This document shows positions 1 through 9,970 of a stretch of 12,391 nt of DNA, in pieces (the stretch's first letter is position 1; the number at the start of each line of letters is the position of its first letter). Position numbers and translations under genes: made by a program. The DNA comes from Anaerolineales bacterium UBA3905. Lineage in GTDB: Bacteria; Chloroflexota; Anaerolineae; Caldilineales; Caldilineaceae. The stretch covers positions 1 to 12,391 of the forward strand of contig DGFH01000179.1 in NCBI GenBank assembly GCA_002391565.1. The letters run 5' to 3'. The notes under the pieces are model-generated. The model ran no database searches. It was not told the DNA's origin and worked only from the letters and a program-made list of their open reading frames with translations.

Positions 1-1156
<1,156 letters not shown>

Positions 1157-1201
1157 AATCAGCCGTTTAGCGTACCACGTTCCAAAGCATCAACCAAACG
1201 A

Positions 1202-1290
1202 AATGGCACGCGGATGACGCGGATCGGGCAGATTTTCGCTGATTTCAAATCAGTGCCAATCCGCTCAATCCGCGTTATCCGCGTGCCATT
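1202..1290. repeat. Nested inverted-repeat intergenic element with 9-nt periodicity
   Basis: Two 23-nt arms, 1202-1224 and 1268-1290, are reverse complements with one mismatch (AATGGCACGCGGATGACGCG against AATGGCACGCGGATAACGCG, both followed by GAT). Inside is a second hairpin, CTGATTT-C-AAATCAG. The right side is built of 9-nt units AATCCGCTC, AATCCGCGT, TATCCGCGT (1258-1284), and the left arm repeats ACGCGGATG/ACGCGGATC. Because 9 nt is three codons, it is open in several frames and produces spurious peptides rich in R-I-R and V-I-R-V-P-F. I recall similar peptides predicted between genes in Chloroflexota and other environmental genomes. It lies between the methyltransferase and the penicillin-binding protein, and the methyltransferase stop codon is inside the right arm. 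Confidence 0.85.
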
Positions 1291-2054
1291 CCCTCCTCTT
1301 GCGCCACTTTTTCGATGACGAGCAGATGGCTCAGCCCCCAACCGCCCAGCGGCGACTGTTCCAGCGCATAAGTGATTCGACGCAGCCACCGGCCCAAGGT
1401 CGGACGCCGTTGCACCAGGTTGTCGTAGCCCGGAAACACCTGTGAATGATGCACCACGCGCACCGGCAACCCTGCGCAGAGCCGCCGCAGCCCCGTTGCG
1501 GTGTAGGCGCGCACATGCGGCGCCAGCCGATTGCGCAGCGCATCGGGTAGATAGTTGACGAACGGAATGTTGCCGAAATGATAGACGCCACGCCAGTAAA
1601 TCCCGTGCGTCTCGAAAGGATAACGCCGGTTGGGGACAAAGATCACCGCCCGCCCACTGGGACGCAGCACGCGCACCATTTCGGCGACCGCCAGCCGATC
1701 ATCCACTACATGTTCGAGCACCTCGTGGCTTAGCACCAGGTCGATGCTGGCGTCGGCATAGGGCAGCGCCTCCGCTGCCGCCAGCGCCAGCCCTGCTGTG
1801 GGGACGTTGTGCGCTGCAATCTCCAGATGTTCAGCCTCGATGTCGATGCCGCTCACCTGGTCGGCGTAAGGCGTCAGCGCCTTGACGTACATTCCCACGC
1901 CGCAACCATCCACCAGAATGTGCGCCACGCGGGCGCGACCGGCCAGCCCCCAGTGCAGAATCATCTCCAGACGGCGATTCTGCCCGGCGCGCCAGACAAA
2001 GCTGGGGTTGCCGCGCCGCGCCGCCCGCTCCCCATGAAGATCGAGCGCTTCCAT
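1275..2054 (-). CDS. Class I SAM-dependent methyltransferase (Methyltransf_11 type)
   Basis: Small cytoplasmic methyltransferase of unknown substrate. Numbered from the upstream ATG at 2057, the Rossmann core shows motif I ILVDGCGVGMY (47-57), an acidic ribose-binding residue in GIDIE (Asp72), a post-II acidic/hydrophobic stretch DLVLSHEVLEHV (106-117) and a post-III strand GRAVIFVPN (135-143). The LSHEVLEH signature is typical of the UbiE/Methyltransf_11 group. Two ATGs lie in tandem at 2057 and 2054. The Shine-Dalgarno AAGGAG (2064-2059) is 1 nt from the first and 4 nt from the second, so I chose 2054. The C-terminus GMARG and its TAA are encoded by the right arm of the repeat at 1202-1290, so the original end may have been replaced. 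The gene stands alone, 241 nt after the oxidoreductase gene. The pattern resembles methyltransferases acting on small molecules, lipids or glycans. Confidence 0.85.
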   Translation of the reverse strand: MEALDLHGERAARRGNPSFVWRAGQNRRLEMILHWGLAGRARVAHILVDGCGVGMYVKALTPYADQVSGIDIEAEHLEIAAHNVPTAGLALAAAEALPYADASIDLVLSHEVLEHVVDDRLAVAEMVRVLRPSGRAVIFVPNRRYPFETHGIYWRGVYHFGNIPFVNYLPDALRNRLAPHVRAYTATGLRRLCAGLPVRVVHHSQVFPGYDNLVQRRPTLGRWLRRITYALEQSPLGGWGLSHLLVIEKVAQEEGMARG

Positions 2055-2277
2055 CATGCTCCTTGCCTGCCTGACGGCTGTTTGGTGGTTGCAGCCCAGA
2101 AAGTCAGCGACATCAACCCGCTCCTTGTCCGTTCCGACGTCATCAGCCTCTCTCTACGGCGACTGCCGGATCATGCTGTGAATCTTCATGAGCCGACTTG
2201 AGTAGTCAGCCTCGATTTGCAGCAAAGGCTGTCGGTTCAGACATGAGTAACGTCGCGTCGCATGGAAAAGTTCTGGC

Positions 2278-2290
2278 CGGGGAACCCCCG
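2278..2290 (-). terminator. Short GC hairpin just after the oxidoreductase stop
   Basis: CGGGG-AAC-CCCCG forms a perfect 5-bp stem 5 nt beyond the stop codon at 2296. On the minus strand a TTTT run follows only about 8 nt later, so this is a weak intrinsic terminator candidate at best. Confidence 0.25.
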
Positions 2291-2295
2291 TTGAT

Positions 2296-3279
2296 TTACT
2301 CCATCGGGTATTTCATGCCGAGCTGCGCGCGGATTTCATCCATCACGGCCATGATGCGCACCGACTCATCGAGCGGCATCACGTCGCTTTCGAGTTTGCC
2401 GGCGCGCACGCATGCGGCGACTTCGTGCGCTTCGTGGCTGTAGCCATTGGCAATATAGGGACGTCTGATCACTTCGGGGTCATGACCGGCGCGCTGCAAT
2501 GTGAGCGTGTCGCCCACCCACCATGGCGTATGCAGCCGAATCGAGCCATTGCCGCCAAGGAGGATCGCCTCTTGCAGCGTGGTGGCGCGGATTGTGGTCG
2601 CCAGCAGCGCCACTTCGCCGCCAGGAAAGCCAAGCAAAATGCCGGTGTTTTCATCGATGCCGGTGGCGCCCAACGCTGCCAGCGCTGCAATGCGATCGGG
2701 TTGACCAAGCACCATCATCGCCAGCGAGATCGGGTAGACCCCAACATCGAGCAGCGCGCCGCCGCCCAGCGCCGGGTCGAAGAGACGGCTGGCCGGGTTA
2801 AAGGAGGCGCGGAAGCCAAAATCTGCCTGGATCATCTGCACCTGGCCGATGGCGCCGTCGGCGATCAGCCGTCGCGCCTCGCCGATGATCGGCAAAAAGC
2901 GCGACCACATCGCCTCCATCAGAAATAGCTTTTGGCGGCGCGCCGCGTCCACCATGGCCTGTGCCTGCGCTGCGTTAATGGCAAAAGGCTTTTCGCAGAG
3001 CACGTGTTTGCCGTGGCGCAGCGCCAACAACGTGTGGTCGTGATGGAAACTATGCGGCGTCGCCACGTAGATCGCATCCACATTCGGGTCGGCGACCAAC
3101 GCCTCATAGCCGACGTGGCGGCGCGGAATGTCGAAGCGATCGGCGAAGCGATCGGCGGAAGCCTGTGTGCGCGAGCCAACGGCGATCACCTCCTGATCGT
3201 CCAGCGCCGCAACGCCAGCGGCAAACTTGGCGGCGATGTTGCCCGGCCCCAAAATTCCCCAACGAAAACGCGTGTTCAT
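2296..3279 (-). CDS. Gfo/Idh/MocA family NAD(P)-dependent oxidoreductase (dihydrodiol/xylose dehydrogenase branch)
   Basis: Cytoplasmic NAD(P)-dependent dehydrogenase, probably acting on a sugar or related polyol. The 327 residues match the usual family length. The N-terminal Rossmann domain has GILGPGNIA (8-16), and the conserved CEKPF (95-99) supplies the Lys97 typical of the family. The C-terminal domain has MEAMWSRFLP (121-130) and GGGALLDVGVYPI (172-184). The Asp178/Tyr182 pair matches the catalytic Asp/Tyr spacing of mammalian dimeric dihydrodiol dehydrogenase, and MEAMW-RFLP is also a hallmark of that branch, which includes NADP-dependent D-xylose dehydrogenases. The start is ATG 3279 with a weak purine-rich GAGAAGAG immediately upstream. 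It follows the molybdopterin gene by 127 nt with a repeat hairpin between, so it is probably transcribed separately. The exact substrate cannot be read from the sequence. Confidence 0.92.
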   Translation of the reverse strand: MNTRFRWGILGPGNIAAKFAAGVAALDDQEVIAVGSRTQASADRFADRFDIPRRHVGYEALVADPNVDAIYVATPHSFHHDHTLLALRHGKHVLCEKPFAINAAQAQAMVDAARRQKLFLMEAMWSRFLPIIGEARRLIADGAIGQVQMIQADFGFRASFNPASRLFDPALGGGALLDVGVYPISLAMMVLGQPDRIAALAALGATGIDENTGILLGFPGGEVALLATTIRATTLQEAILLGGNGSIRLHTPWWVGDTLTLQRAGHDPEVIRRPYIANGYSHEAHEVAACVRAGKLESDVMPLDESVRIMAVMDEIRAQLGMKYPME

Positions 3280-3336
3280 CTCTTCTCTCTGCTTTCAGTG
3301 TTGCGTCTGTTGATCAGGTCAATATTTTGACGCGCA

Positions 3337-3385
3337 GACGCAGAAGCGGAGAGAAACACCCATATTCTCTGCGTGCTTTGCGTCC
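3337..3385. repeat. Imperfect inverted repeat of GACGCAGA/TCTCTGCG type between genes
   Basis: The left arm GACGCAGAAGCGGAGAGAA (3337-3355) pairs imperfectly with the right arm TTCTCTGCGTGCTTTGCGTC (3365-3384) across a 9-nt loop; alignment needs a small gap. The right arm has the tandem look CTGCGTGCTTTGCGTCC of a common dispersed intergenic repeat. It sits 3' of the molybdopterin gene and 5' of the oxidoreductase gene and may act as a transcript end or processing hairpin. It differs in sequence from the repeat at 1202-1290. Confidence 0.55.
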
Positions 3386-3406
3386 TTGCTTCAAACGCTC
3401 ATCGAT

Positions 3407-5674
<2,268 letters not shown>

Positions 5675-5686
5675 CGGTGGTTCCTC

Positions 5687-6043
<357 letters not shown>

Positions 6044-6090
6044 GGCGGCTCGCTGGGTGATGGATTGCGTTTCTGATTAGAGATATATGT

Positions 6091-6120
6091 AGTATACCGC
6101 ACGCATGAAAAGTGCGGCAA
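6091..6120 (-). promoter_or_regulatory. Sigma70-type promoter for hinT with an inverted repeat in the spacer
   Basis: On the minus strand, TTGCCG (6120-6115) and TATACT (6096-6091) are separated by 18 nt, with transcription expected to begin about 40 nt before the hinT start. The spacer region holds a perfect 6-bp inverted repeat CCGCAC-N9-GTGCGG (plus strand 6097-6102 and 6112-6117). It lies between and partly over the -35 box, so it could be an operator. Confidence 0.55.
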
Positions 6121-6271
6121 AGGGATGGCTAGTCGCAAGACTCACCCAGCTTGCCGACCCAAATGCTCCGGAGACTGCTCACCCGGAAGAGCCATGCGCT
6201 TGATTTCCAGGTGATTGCATCACAGAGAGAAGCCTGGGTCCCTTGAGTTTTTTACTCGGCGCTGCTGATCC

Positions 6272-6317
6272 TGGCGTTCAGAGCAGCCAATCTTTACATT
6301 GTCCGCTCTGAACGCCA
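6272..6317 (-). terminator. Long hairpin 24 nt after the beta-glucosidase stop
   Basis: A perfect 13-bp inverted repeat, TGGCGTTCAGAGC (6272-6284) and GCTCTGAACGCCA (6305-6317), has a 20-nt loop. It lies directly 3' of the family 3 glycosidase gene. On the minus strand no U tract follows (the nearby homopolymer reads as A), so it fits a transcript-stabilising or factor-dependent end better than a classical intrinsic terminator. It could also be the end of an old mobile element. Confidence 0.4.
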
Positions 6318-6340
6318 TCGGGTGCGGCGCAGGCGCTTGT

Positions 6341-8554
6341 CTATGCAACCACCTCAAACTCAGTGTGAAGCGTCGCCTGCGAGTCACCCCCAACCCAAAT
6401 GTCAAAAGTGGCCGGCTCCTGAATCCAGCCGCCCGCGTTCGTGCTCCAGTAACGCAGTTCGTCCGGCCCTAGCGGGAAGGTCACCGTTTGCGTCGCGCCC
6501 GGTTGGAGGGTGATGCGCGCAAAGCCCTTCAGCTCACGCATCGGGCGCGTGTCGCTGCCCCAACGCTGATGGATGTAGAGCTGCGCCACCTCGTCGCCGG
6601 CGACTGCGCCCGTATTGGTCACATCTACGCTGACTGTCAGCGTCTCCCCCACCTTGACCTGCGCCGCCGAAAGCTGCAAGTTGGAAAAGGCAAAGGTTGT
6701 ATAGCTCAGGCCAAAGCCGAAGGGGTAGAGAGGCGTTGGCAGACCATCCCAGTAGCGCGGATTGTACATCGGGCTGCCTTCCGGCGAATGGGTCAGGTTG
6801 CGCGCATAGTAGAGCGGCGCATGGCTGCCCTTGCGCGGGAAAGTGACCGGCAGCTTGCCGCCTGGATTCACATCGCCAAAGAGGATATCCGCCACGGCGT
6901 GACCGCCTTCGCTGCCAGGTTGCCAGGCTTCGAGGATGGCTGGGATATGTTCCGCCGCCCAGTTGATGCTCAGCGGACGTCCGTTCAGCAGCACCAGAAC
7001 GACTGGCTTACCCAGCGCGGCGACAGCCTGGAGCAGTTCCTCTTGCCGCCCTGGCAGGTCGAGCGACGCGCGTGACGCCGCTTCACCGGACATCAAATCC
7101 GTTTCGCCCAACACCATGATCACCTGGTCGGCGGCGCGCGCACTTTCCACCGCCAGTTGGAATGCCGCCGCGGCTTCTTCCGGCGTCTGCGGCGGTTTCC
7201 GGGTTTCACCCGCCATGAAGCTCTCGAACCAGGAGGGAATATCGCGGCGAATCTCTGGGCCAGGCGCATAGGTCACTTCGGCGCCCGGCAATTTGGCGCG
7301 GATGCCGGCCAGCACGGTCACGGCGGCCGGCTGATGACCGAAGACCATCCACGATCCTTCGGTGGCAGACATCGAATCCGCCAGCGGCCCAATGACCGCG
7401 ATCTTCTTGATATCCTTTTTGAGTGGCAAGAGACCGCCCTCATTCTTGAGCAGCACCATCGAACGCTGCGCCGCCCAGCGCGCCGCGTCGCGGTGATCGG
7501 GGCGCGCTACAACCTGTGCTAGCAGCGTTTCATCCACATACGGGCGTTCGAAGAGCCCCAGCTTGACCTTGAGCGCCAGAATCGGGCGCACCAGCTCCTC
7601 GATCTCGGCTATGGTCAGCGCGCCTTCCGCCACCAGTTCAGCAACATGATTGGCGTACGTGTAGCTAGACATATCCATGTTGACGCCGGCTTTGATGCCG
7701 CGCAGAGCGGCGTCACGGCCATCGCGAGCATGACCCTGAATGACCATGTTGCCCACCGCGAATGCATCGGAGACAACGAACCCGTCGAAGCCCCACTCCT
7801 CGCGCAGAATCCGCCGCAACAGGAAGCGGTTGCCGCTGGCGGGCACATCGTTAAGATCCATGTAGGCGCTCATGAATGTTGCTGCACCTGCCTTGACTGC
7901 AGCGGCAAAGGGCGGGAGGTAGATATTGCGCAATTGGGTCTCGGAGAGGTAGACCGGATCGTAGTCGCGGCCGCCGTCGGAGGCGCCGTAGCCGGCAAAG
8001 TGCTTGGCGCAGGCCAGCACCCGCTCGGGATCGGCCAGGTCGTCGCCCTGGAAGCCGCGCACCTGGGCCGCCGCCATCGCCGCACCCAAAAAAGGATCTT
8101 CGCCTGCCCCTTCCACAATGCGACCCCAACGGGCATCGCGCGCAATGTCGATCATCGGCGCAAAGGTCCAATGGATGCCGGCGGCGCGGGCTTCTCTGGC
8201 CGCCACAGTCTGCGCCTGTTCTGGAACCGTTGGATCCCAGGAGGCGGCCATCGCCAGCGGTGCAGGGAAGATGGTGCGGTAGCCGTGAATGACATCCAGA
8301 GCAAACAGCAGAGGAATGCCGGATGGGCTTTCCTCAACCGCAATTTTCTGTAATTCATTGAAGCGTTTGGTGTCATTCAACCACAGCACTGAACCCGCCC
8401 CACCGGCGCGAATCTGATCCTCGGCTTTGGGGCCGGGGGCAAAATCGGCGCCGCCCACCTGGTTGAGTTGCCCAATCTTCTCTGCCAGGCTCATGCGCGC
8501 CAGCAGGCTTTCGACACGCTCAGCAACGTCGCTCTCCGAGAGGTTTTTCTGCAT
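6341..8554 (-). CDS. bglX: Glycoside hydrolase family 3 beta-glucosidase, BglX type
   Basis: Retaining beta-glucosidase that removes terminal glucose (possibly xylose) from beta-linked oligosaccharides. From ATG 8554 it has 737 residues. An N-terminal TIM barrel (about 20-340) contains DVIHGYRTIFPAPLA, nearly identical to E. coli BglX, KHFAGYG (about 184-190), and the nucleophile Asp263 in GFVVSDAF. An alpha/beta sandwich domain (about 365-590) has LMSGEAASR with candidate acid/base Glu491. A C-terminal fibronectin III-like domain (about 635-725) carries GDEVAQLYI and RELKGF. No signal peptide is visible, unlike periplasmic E. coli BglX, so it should act in the cytoplasm on imported oligosaccharides. 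ATG 8554 was chosen because GGGAG lies 4 nt upstream; an in-frame TTG at 8587 would add 11 residues lacking family similarity. No sugar transporter is adjacent. Confidence 0.95.
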   Translation of the reverse strand: MQKNLSESDVAERVESLLARMSLAEKIGQLNQVGGADFAPGPKAEDQIRAGGAGSVLWLNDTKRFNELQKIAVEESPSGIPLLFALDVIHGYRTIFPAPLAMAASWDPTVPEQAQTVAAREARAAGIHWTFAPMIDIARDARWGRIVEGAGEDPFLGAAMAAAQVRGFQGDDLADPERVLACAKHFAGYGASDGGRDYDPVYLSETQLRNIYLPPFAAAVKAGAATFMSAYMDLNDVPASGNRFLLRRILREEWGFDGFVVSDAFAVGNMVIQGHARDGRDAALRGIKAGVNMDMSSYTYANHVAELVAEGALTIAEIEELVRPILALKVKLGLFERPYVDETLLAQVVARPDHRDAARWAAQRSMVLLKNEGGLLPLKKDIKKIAVIGPLADSMSATEGSWMVFGHQPAAVTVLAGIRAKLPGAEVTYAPGPEIRRDIPSWFESFMAGETRKPPQTPEEAAAAFQLAVESARAADQVIMVLGETDLMSGEAASRASLDLPGRQEELLQAVAALGKPVVLVLLNGRPLSINWAAEHIPAILEAWQPGSEGGHAVADILFGDVNPGGKLPVTFPRKGSHAPLYYARNLTHSPEGSPMYNPRYWDGLPTPLYPFGFGLSYTTFAFSNLQLSAAQVKVGETLTVSVDVTNTGAVAGDEVAQLYIHQRWGSDTRPMRELKGFARITLQPGATQTVTFPLGPDELRYWSTNAGGWIQEPATFDIWVGGDSQATLHTEFEVVA

Positions 8555-8622
8555 AGCACTCCCTATCCTTTCTGTCCTTTCTGCCAAAATGTTTGTTTGT
8601 ACACTTTCGTAATGAATAATGC

Positions 8623-8653
8623 AGTATAGAACAGGGTTGATTCGTCACGCCAA
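8623..8653 (-). promoter_or_regulatory. Weak promoter candidate for the beta-glucosidase
   Basis: On the minus strand, TTGGCG (8653-8648) and TATACT (8628-8623) are separated by 19 nt, longer than optimal. The start codon is about 70 nt downstream. The -10 is good and the spacing poor, so confidence is low. Confidence 0.3.
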
Positions 8654-8718
8654 ACACTGAGTCAGGGTGATTTCAGGTTGTAGATTAGGAGAATAAATCA
8701 ACAAAACATGCGGATAAG

Positions 8719-8890
8719 GGGCGCGAGGTCGAACAACTCCGGCGTTGGCATTGGACAATCGAAAAAGGAATGCGCCCCGCGTGATGTAGGTTTTGCCGAA
8801 GACCATTGCCAGGTCCGTTTCGGGAACGCTGCTCAGGCCATGGTGGCTCTTCGCAACGCAATTGTCTCCTTCCTTCGCCGCGAAGGCTAG
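8719..8890 (+). pseudogene. C-terminal remnant of an ISAs1-family transposase, frameshifted
   Basis: The frame through 8743-8766 reads R-W-H-W-T-I-E-K, matching the conserved R-x-HW-x-IEN motif of ISAs1-family (IS4-like, DDE_Tnp_ISAS1) transposases. In the next frame, from about 8769, it continues as PRDVGFAEDHCQVRFGNAAQ and AMVALRNAIVSFLRREG, ending at TAG 8890. This corresponds to the family C-terminus (R-D-V-x-F-x-ED-x-x-Q-x-R-x-G-x-A-x-Q-x-x-A-x-LRN-x-x-x-x-LLR). The frame change falls at the poly-A run 8763-8766, just where the LHWV residues should be. Nothing recognisable of the upstream DDE core remains, and no terminal inverted repeats are seen. It is a dead fragment, evidence of an old insertion between two divergent genes. 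Confidence 0.75.
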
Positions 8891-8999
8891 ACTTCTTTAC
8901 CGGATGGCTTCCGTTATTGTCGTCGTTTATGGCAAGCAATATTGCATTTGATGGGTGTTTCTGCAACTTGAAATCACCCTACCCTCCGATTTCGGGCGC

Positions 9000-9028
9000 T
9001 TTTCAAGTTATGGTGAAATCGCTATAAT
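9000..9028 (+). promoter_or_regulatory. Promoter of the dioxygenase-hydrolase unit
   Basis: A perfect TATAAT (9023-9028) is preceded by TTTTCA (9000-9005) at 17-nt spacing. Transcription would begin near 9035, giving a leader of about 40 nt. This is the best sigma70-like promoter in the window. Confidence 0.6.
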
Positions 9029-9060
9029 CGACCTCGCCGCCGCATCGAGTCGATAATAGC
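9021..9060. promoter_or_regulatory. Imperfect dyad overlapping the -10 box: candidate operator
   Basis: The left arm GCTATAATCGACCTCG (9021-9036) and the reverse complement of the right arm, GCTATTATCGACTCGA (9045-9060), match over GCTAT-n-ATCGAC and then TCG with one bulge. The dyad covers the -10 box and the expected start site and ends 1 nt before the Shine-Dalgarno. Because transcription should begin inside the left arm, it is more likely a protein-binding operator than an RNA hairpin. Confidence 0.5.
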
Positions 9061-9073
9061 AAGAGGAAACACC

Positions 9074-9913
9074 GTGATCACACCAACCCATATTCAGCAG
9101 ATCGAACAGGAAGGCTACACCGTCGTTCGCCAGATGTTCACAGTGGAAGAAGTGGAGACTTACATCGACCACTTCATGCGCCTGCGTCGTCAAGGCAGCC
9201 ACGCCGGTGATTTCGCCGGCGTGGCTGCCACCGAGACGGACCCGCTCAAAGTCTACCCGCGCATGATCCACATGCACCGCTGGGATGATCTCTCGCTGCG
9301 CTGGATGCTTGACCCGCGCATCAGGCGGGCGCTGACCACCTTTCTGGGGAAAGAGCCCTATGCAGTGCAGACGATGCTCTACTTCAAGCCGCCAGGCGCG
9401 CGTGGACAGGCGCTGCATCAGGACAATTACTATCTGCGCGTGCAGCCGGGCACGTGTATGGCGGCCTGGTTGGCGCTCGACGATTGTGACGAGGAGAATG
9501 GCTGTATGCAGGTGGCGGTAGGCAGCCACACCTGGCCTGTGCTCTGCACGATCGCAGCCGACCTCTCCCAGAGTTTCACCGATGTCACTGTGCCGTTGCC
9601 GCCCGACGCCGACGTACGCCCGGTGGTGATGAAAGCCGGCGATGTGCTCTTCTTCAACGGACAGCTTGTGCATGGCAGCTACCCCAACACCAGTGCGACG
9701 CGCTTCCGCCGTTCCCTCATCGGCCATTACATCGAAGGCGACGCGCAGCAGGTGGGGCGCTGGTATCATCCTGCGCTACGCATGGATGGCAGCGAAGTTG
9801 TGTTGGAAGAGAGCCCAGGCAGCACGCAGTGTGGCGTCTGGGTCGAACGCGATGGCGCGCCGGTTATCGAGGTGGCAGGCATCAATGTCGTCGAACGGGG
9901 GATTCATGACTGA
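9074..9913 (+). CDS. PhyH (phytanoyl-CoA dioxygenase) family Fe(II)/2-oxoglutarate oxygenase
   Basis: Non-haem Fe(II)- and 2-oxoglutarate-dependent oxygenase that would hydroxylate a small organic substrate while releasing CO2 and succinate; cytoplasmic. Its 279 residues fit bacterial PhyH proteins. The facial triad is His115 and Asp117 in ALHQDNYY, with the distal His200 in QLVHGSYPN. Arg210, ten residues later in TRFRRS, is the expected 2-oxoglutarate anchor. MLYFKPPGARG (101-111) and ENGCMQVAVGSH (141-152) are typical core strands. The start is GTG 9074, with AGAGGA 6 nt upstream. It is first in a rightward pair with the isochorismatase-like gene 57 nt downstream. Bacterial family members act on very varied substrates, including phosphonates, ectoine and secondary metabolites, so the substrate is unknown. 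Confidence 0.93.
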   Translation: MITPTHIQQIEQEGYTVVRQMFTVEEVETYIDHFMRLRRQGSHAGDFAGVAATETDPLKVYPRMIHMHRWDDLSLRWMLDPRIRRALTTFLGKEPYAVQTMLYFKPPGARGQALHQDNYYLRVQPGTCMAAWLALDDCDEENGCMQVAVGSHTWPVLCTIAADLSQSFTDVTVPLPPDADVRPVVMKAGDVLFFNGQLVHGSYPNTSATRFRRSLIGHYIEGDAQQVGRWYHPALRMDGSEVVLEESPGSTQCGVWVERDGAPVIEVAGINVVERGIHD

Positions 9914-9970
9914 TCCCGCGTTGGCAGGCAAGCATCAAGATGAATTGTGAGAACAATACAGGAGGCAACG

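Larger units (their letters stand above)
8555..9073. other. Divergent intergenic region, 519 nt
   Basis: This region separates the leftward glycosidase gene from the rightward dioxygenase gene. It holds a possible leftward promoter (8623-8653), the ISAs1-type transposase remnant (about 8719-8890), a 10-nt palindrome GCAATATTGC (8936-8945) and the rightward promoter with its dyad (9000-9060). Between 8891 and 8999 I see nothing else. Open frames on the minus strand here have no recognisable similarity. Confidence 0.7.

Noticed and set aside
1157..1201. Promoter for the penicillin-binding protein (TTGGTT-17-TACGCT on the minus strand)
   Set aside because: Both boxes match consensus at only about half their positions; too weak to annotate.
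1258..1284. Short CRISPR-like or tandem repeat array
   Set aside because: The three 9-nt units are contiguous with no spacers and form part of an inverted-repeat element; no cas genes are present.
1159..1389. 76-codon minus-strand frame spanning the repeat
   Set aside because: It overlaps the methyltransferase in another frame and is mostly repeat-derived peptide; no recognisable domain.
8555..8587. TTG start at 8587 for the beta-glucosidase
   Set aside because: The extra 11 residues are not family-like and the GGGAG Shine-Dalgarno is placed for ATG 8554.
8685..8966. 93-codon minus-strand frame in the divergent intergenic region
   Set aside because: It runs antisense to the transposase remnant, has no similarity I recognise and no good ribosome-binding site.
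9008..9769. 253-codon minus-strand frame opposite the dioxygenase
   Set aside because: It is a shadow: the plus-strand frame has the full His-x-Asp...His, Arg oxygenase motif and a well-placed Shine-Dalgarno.
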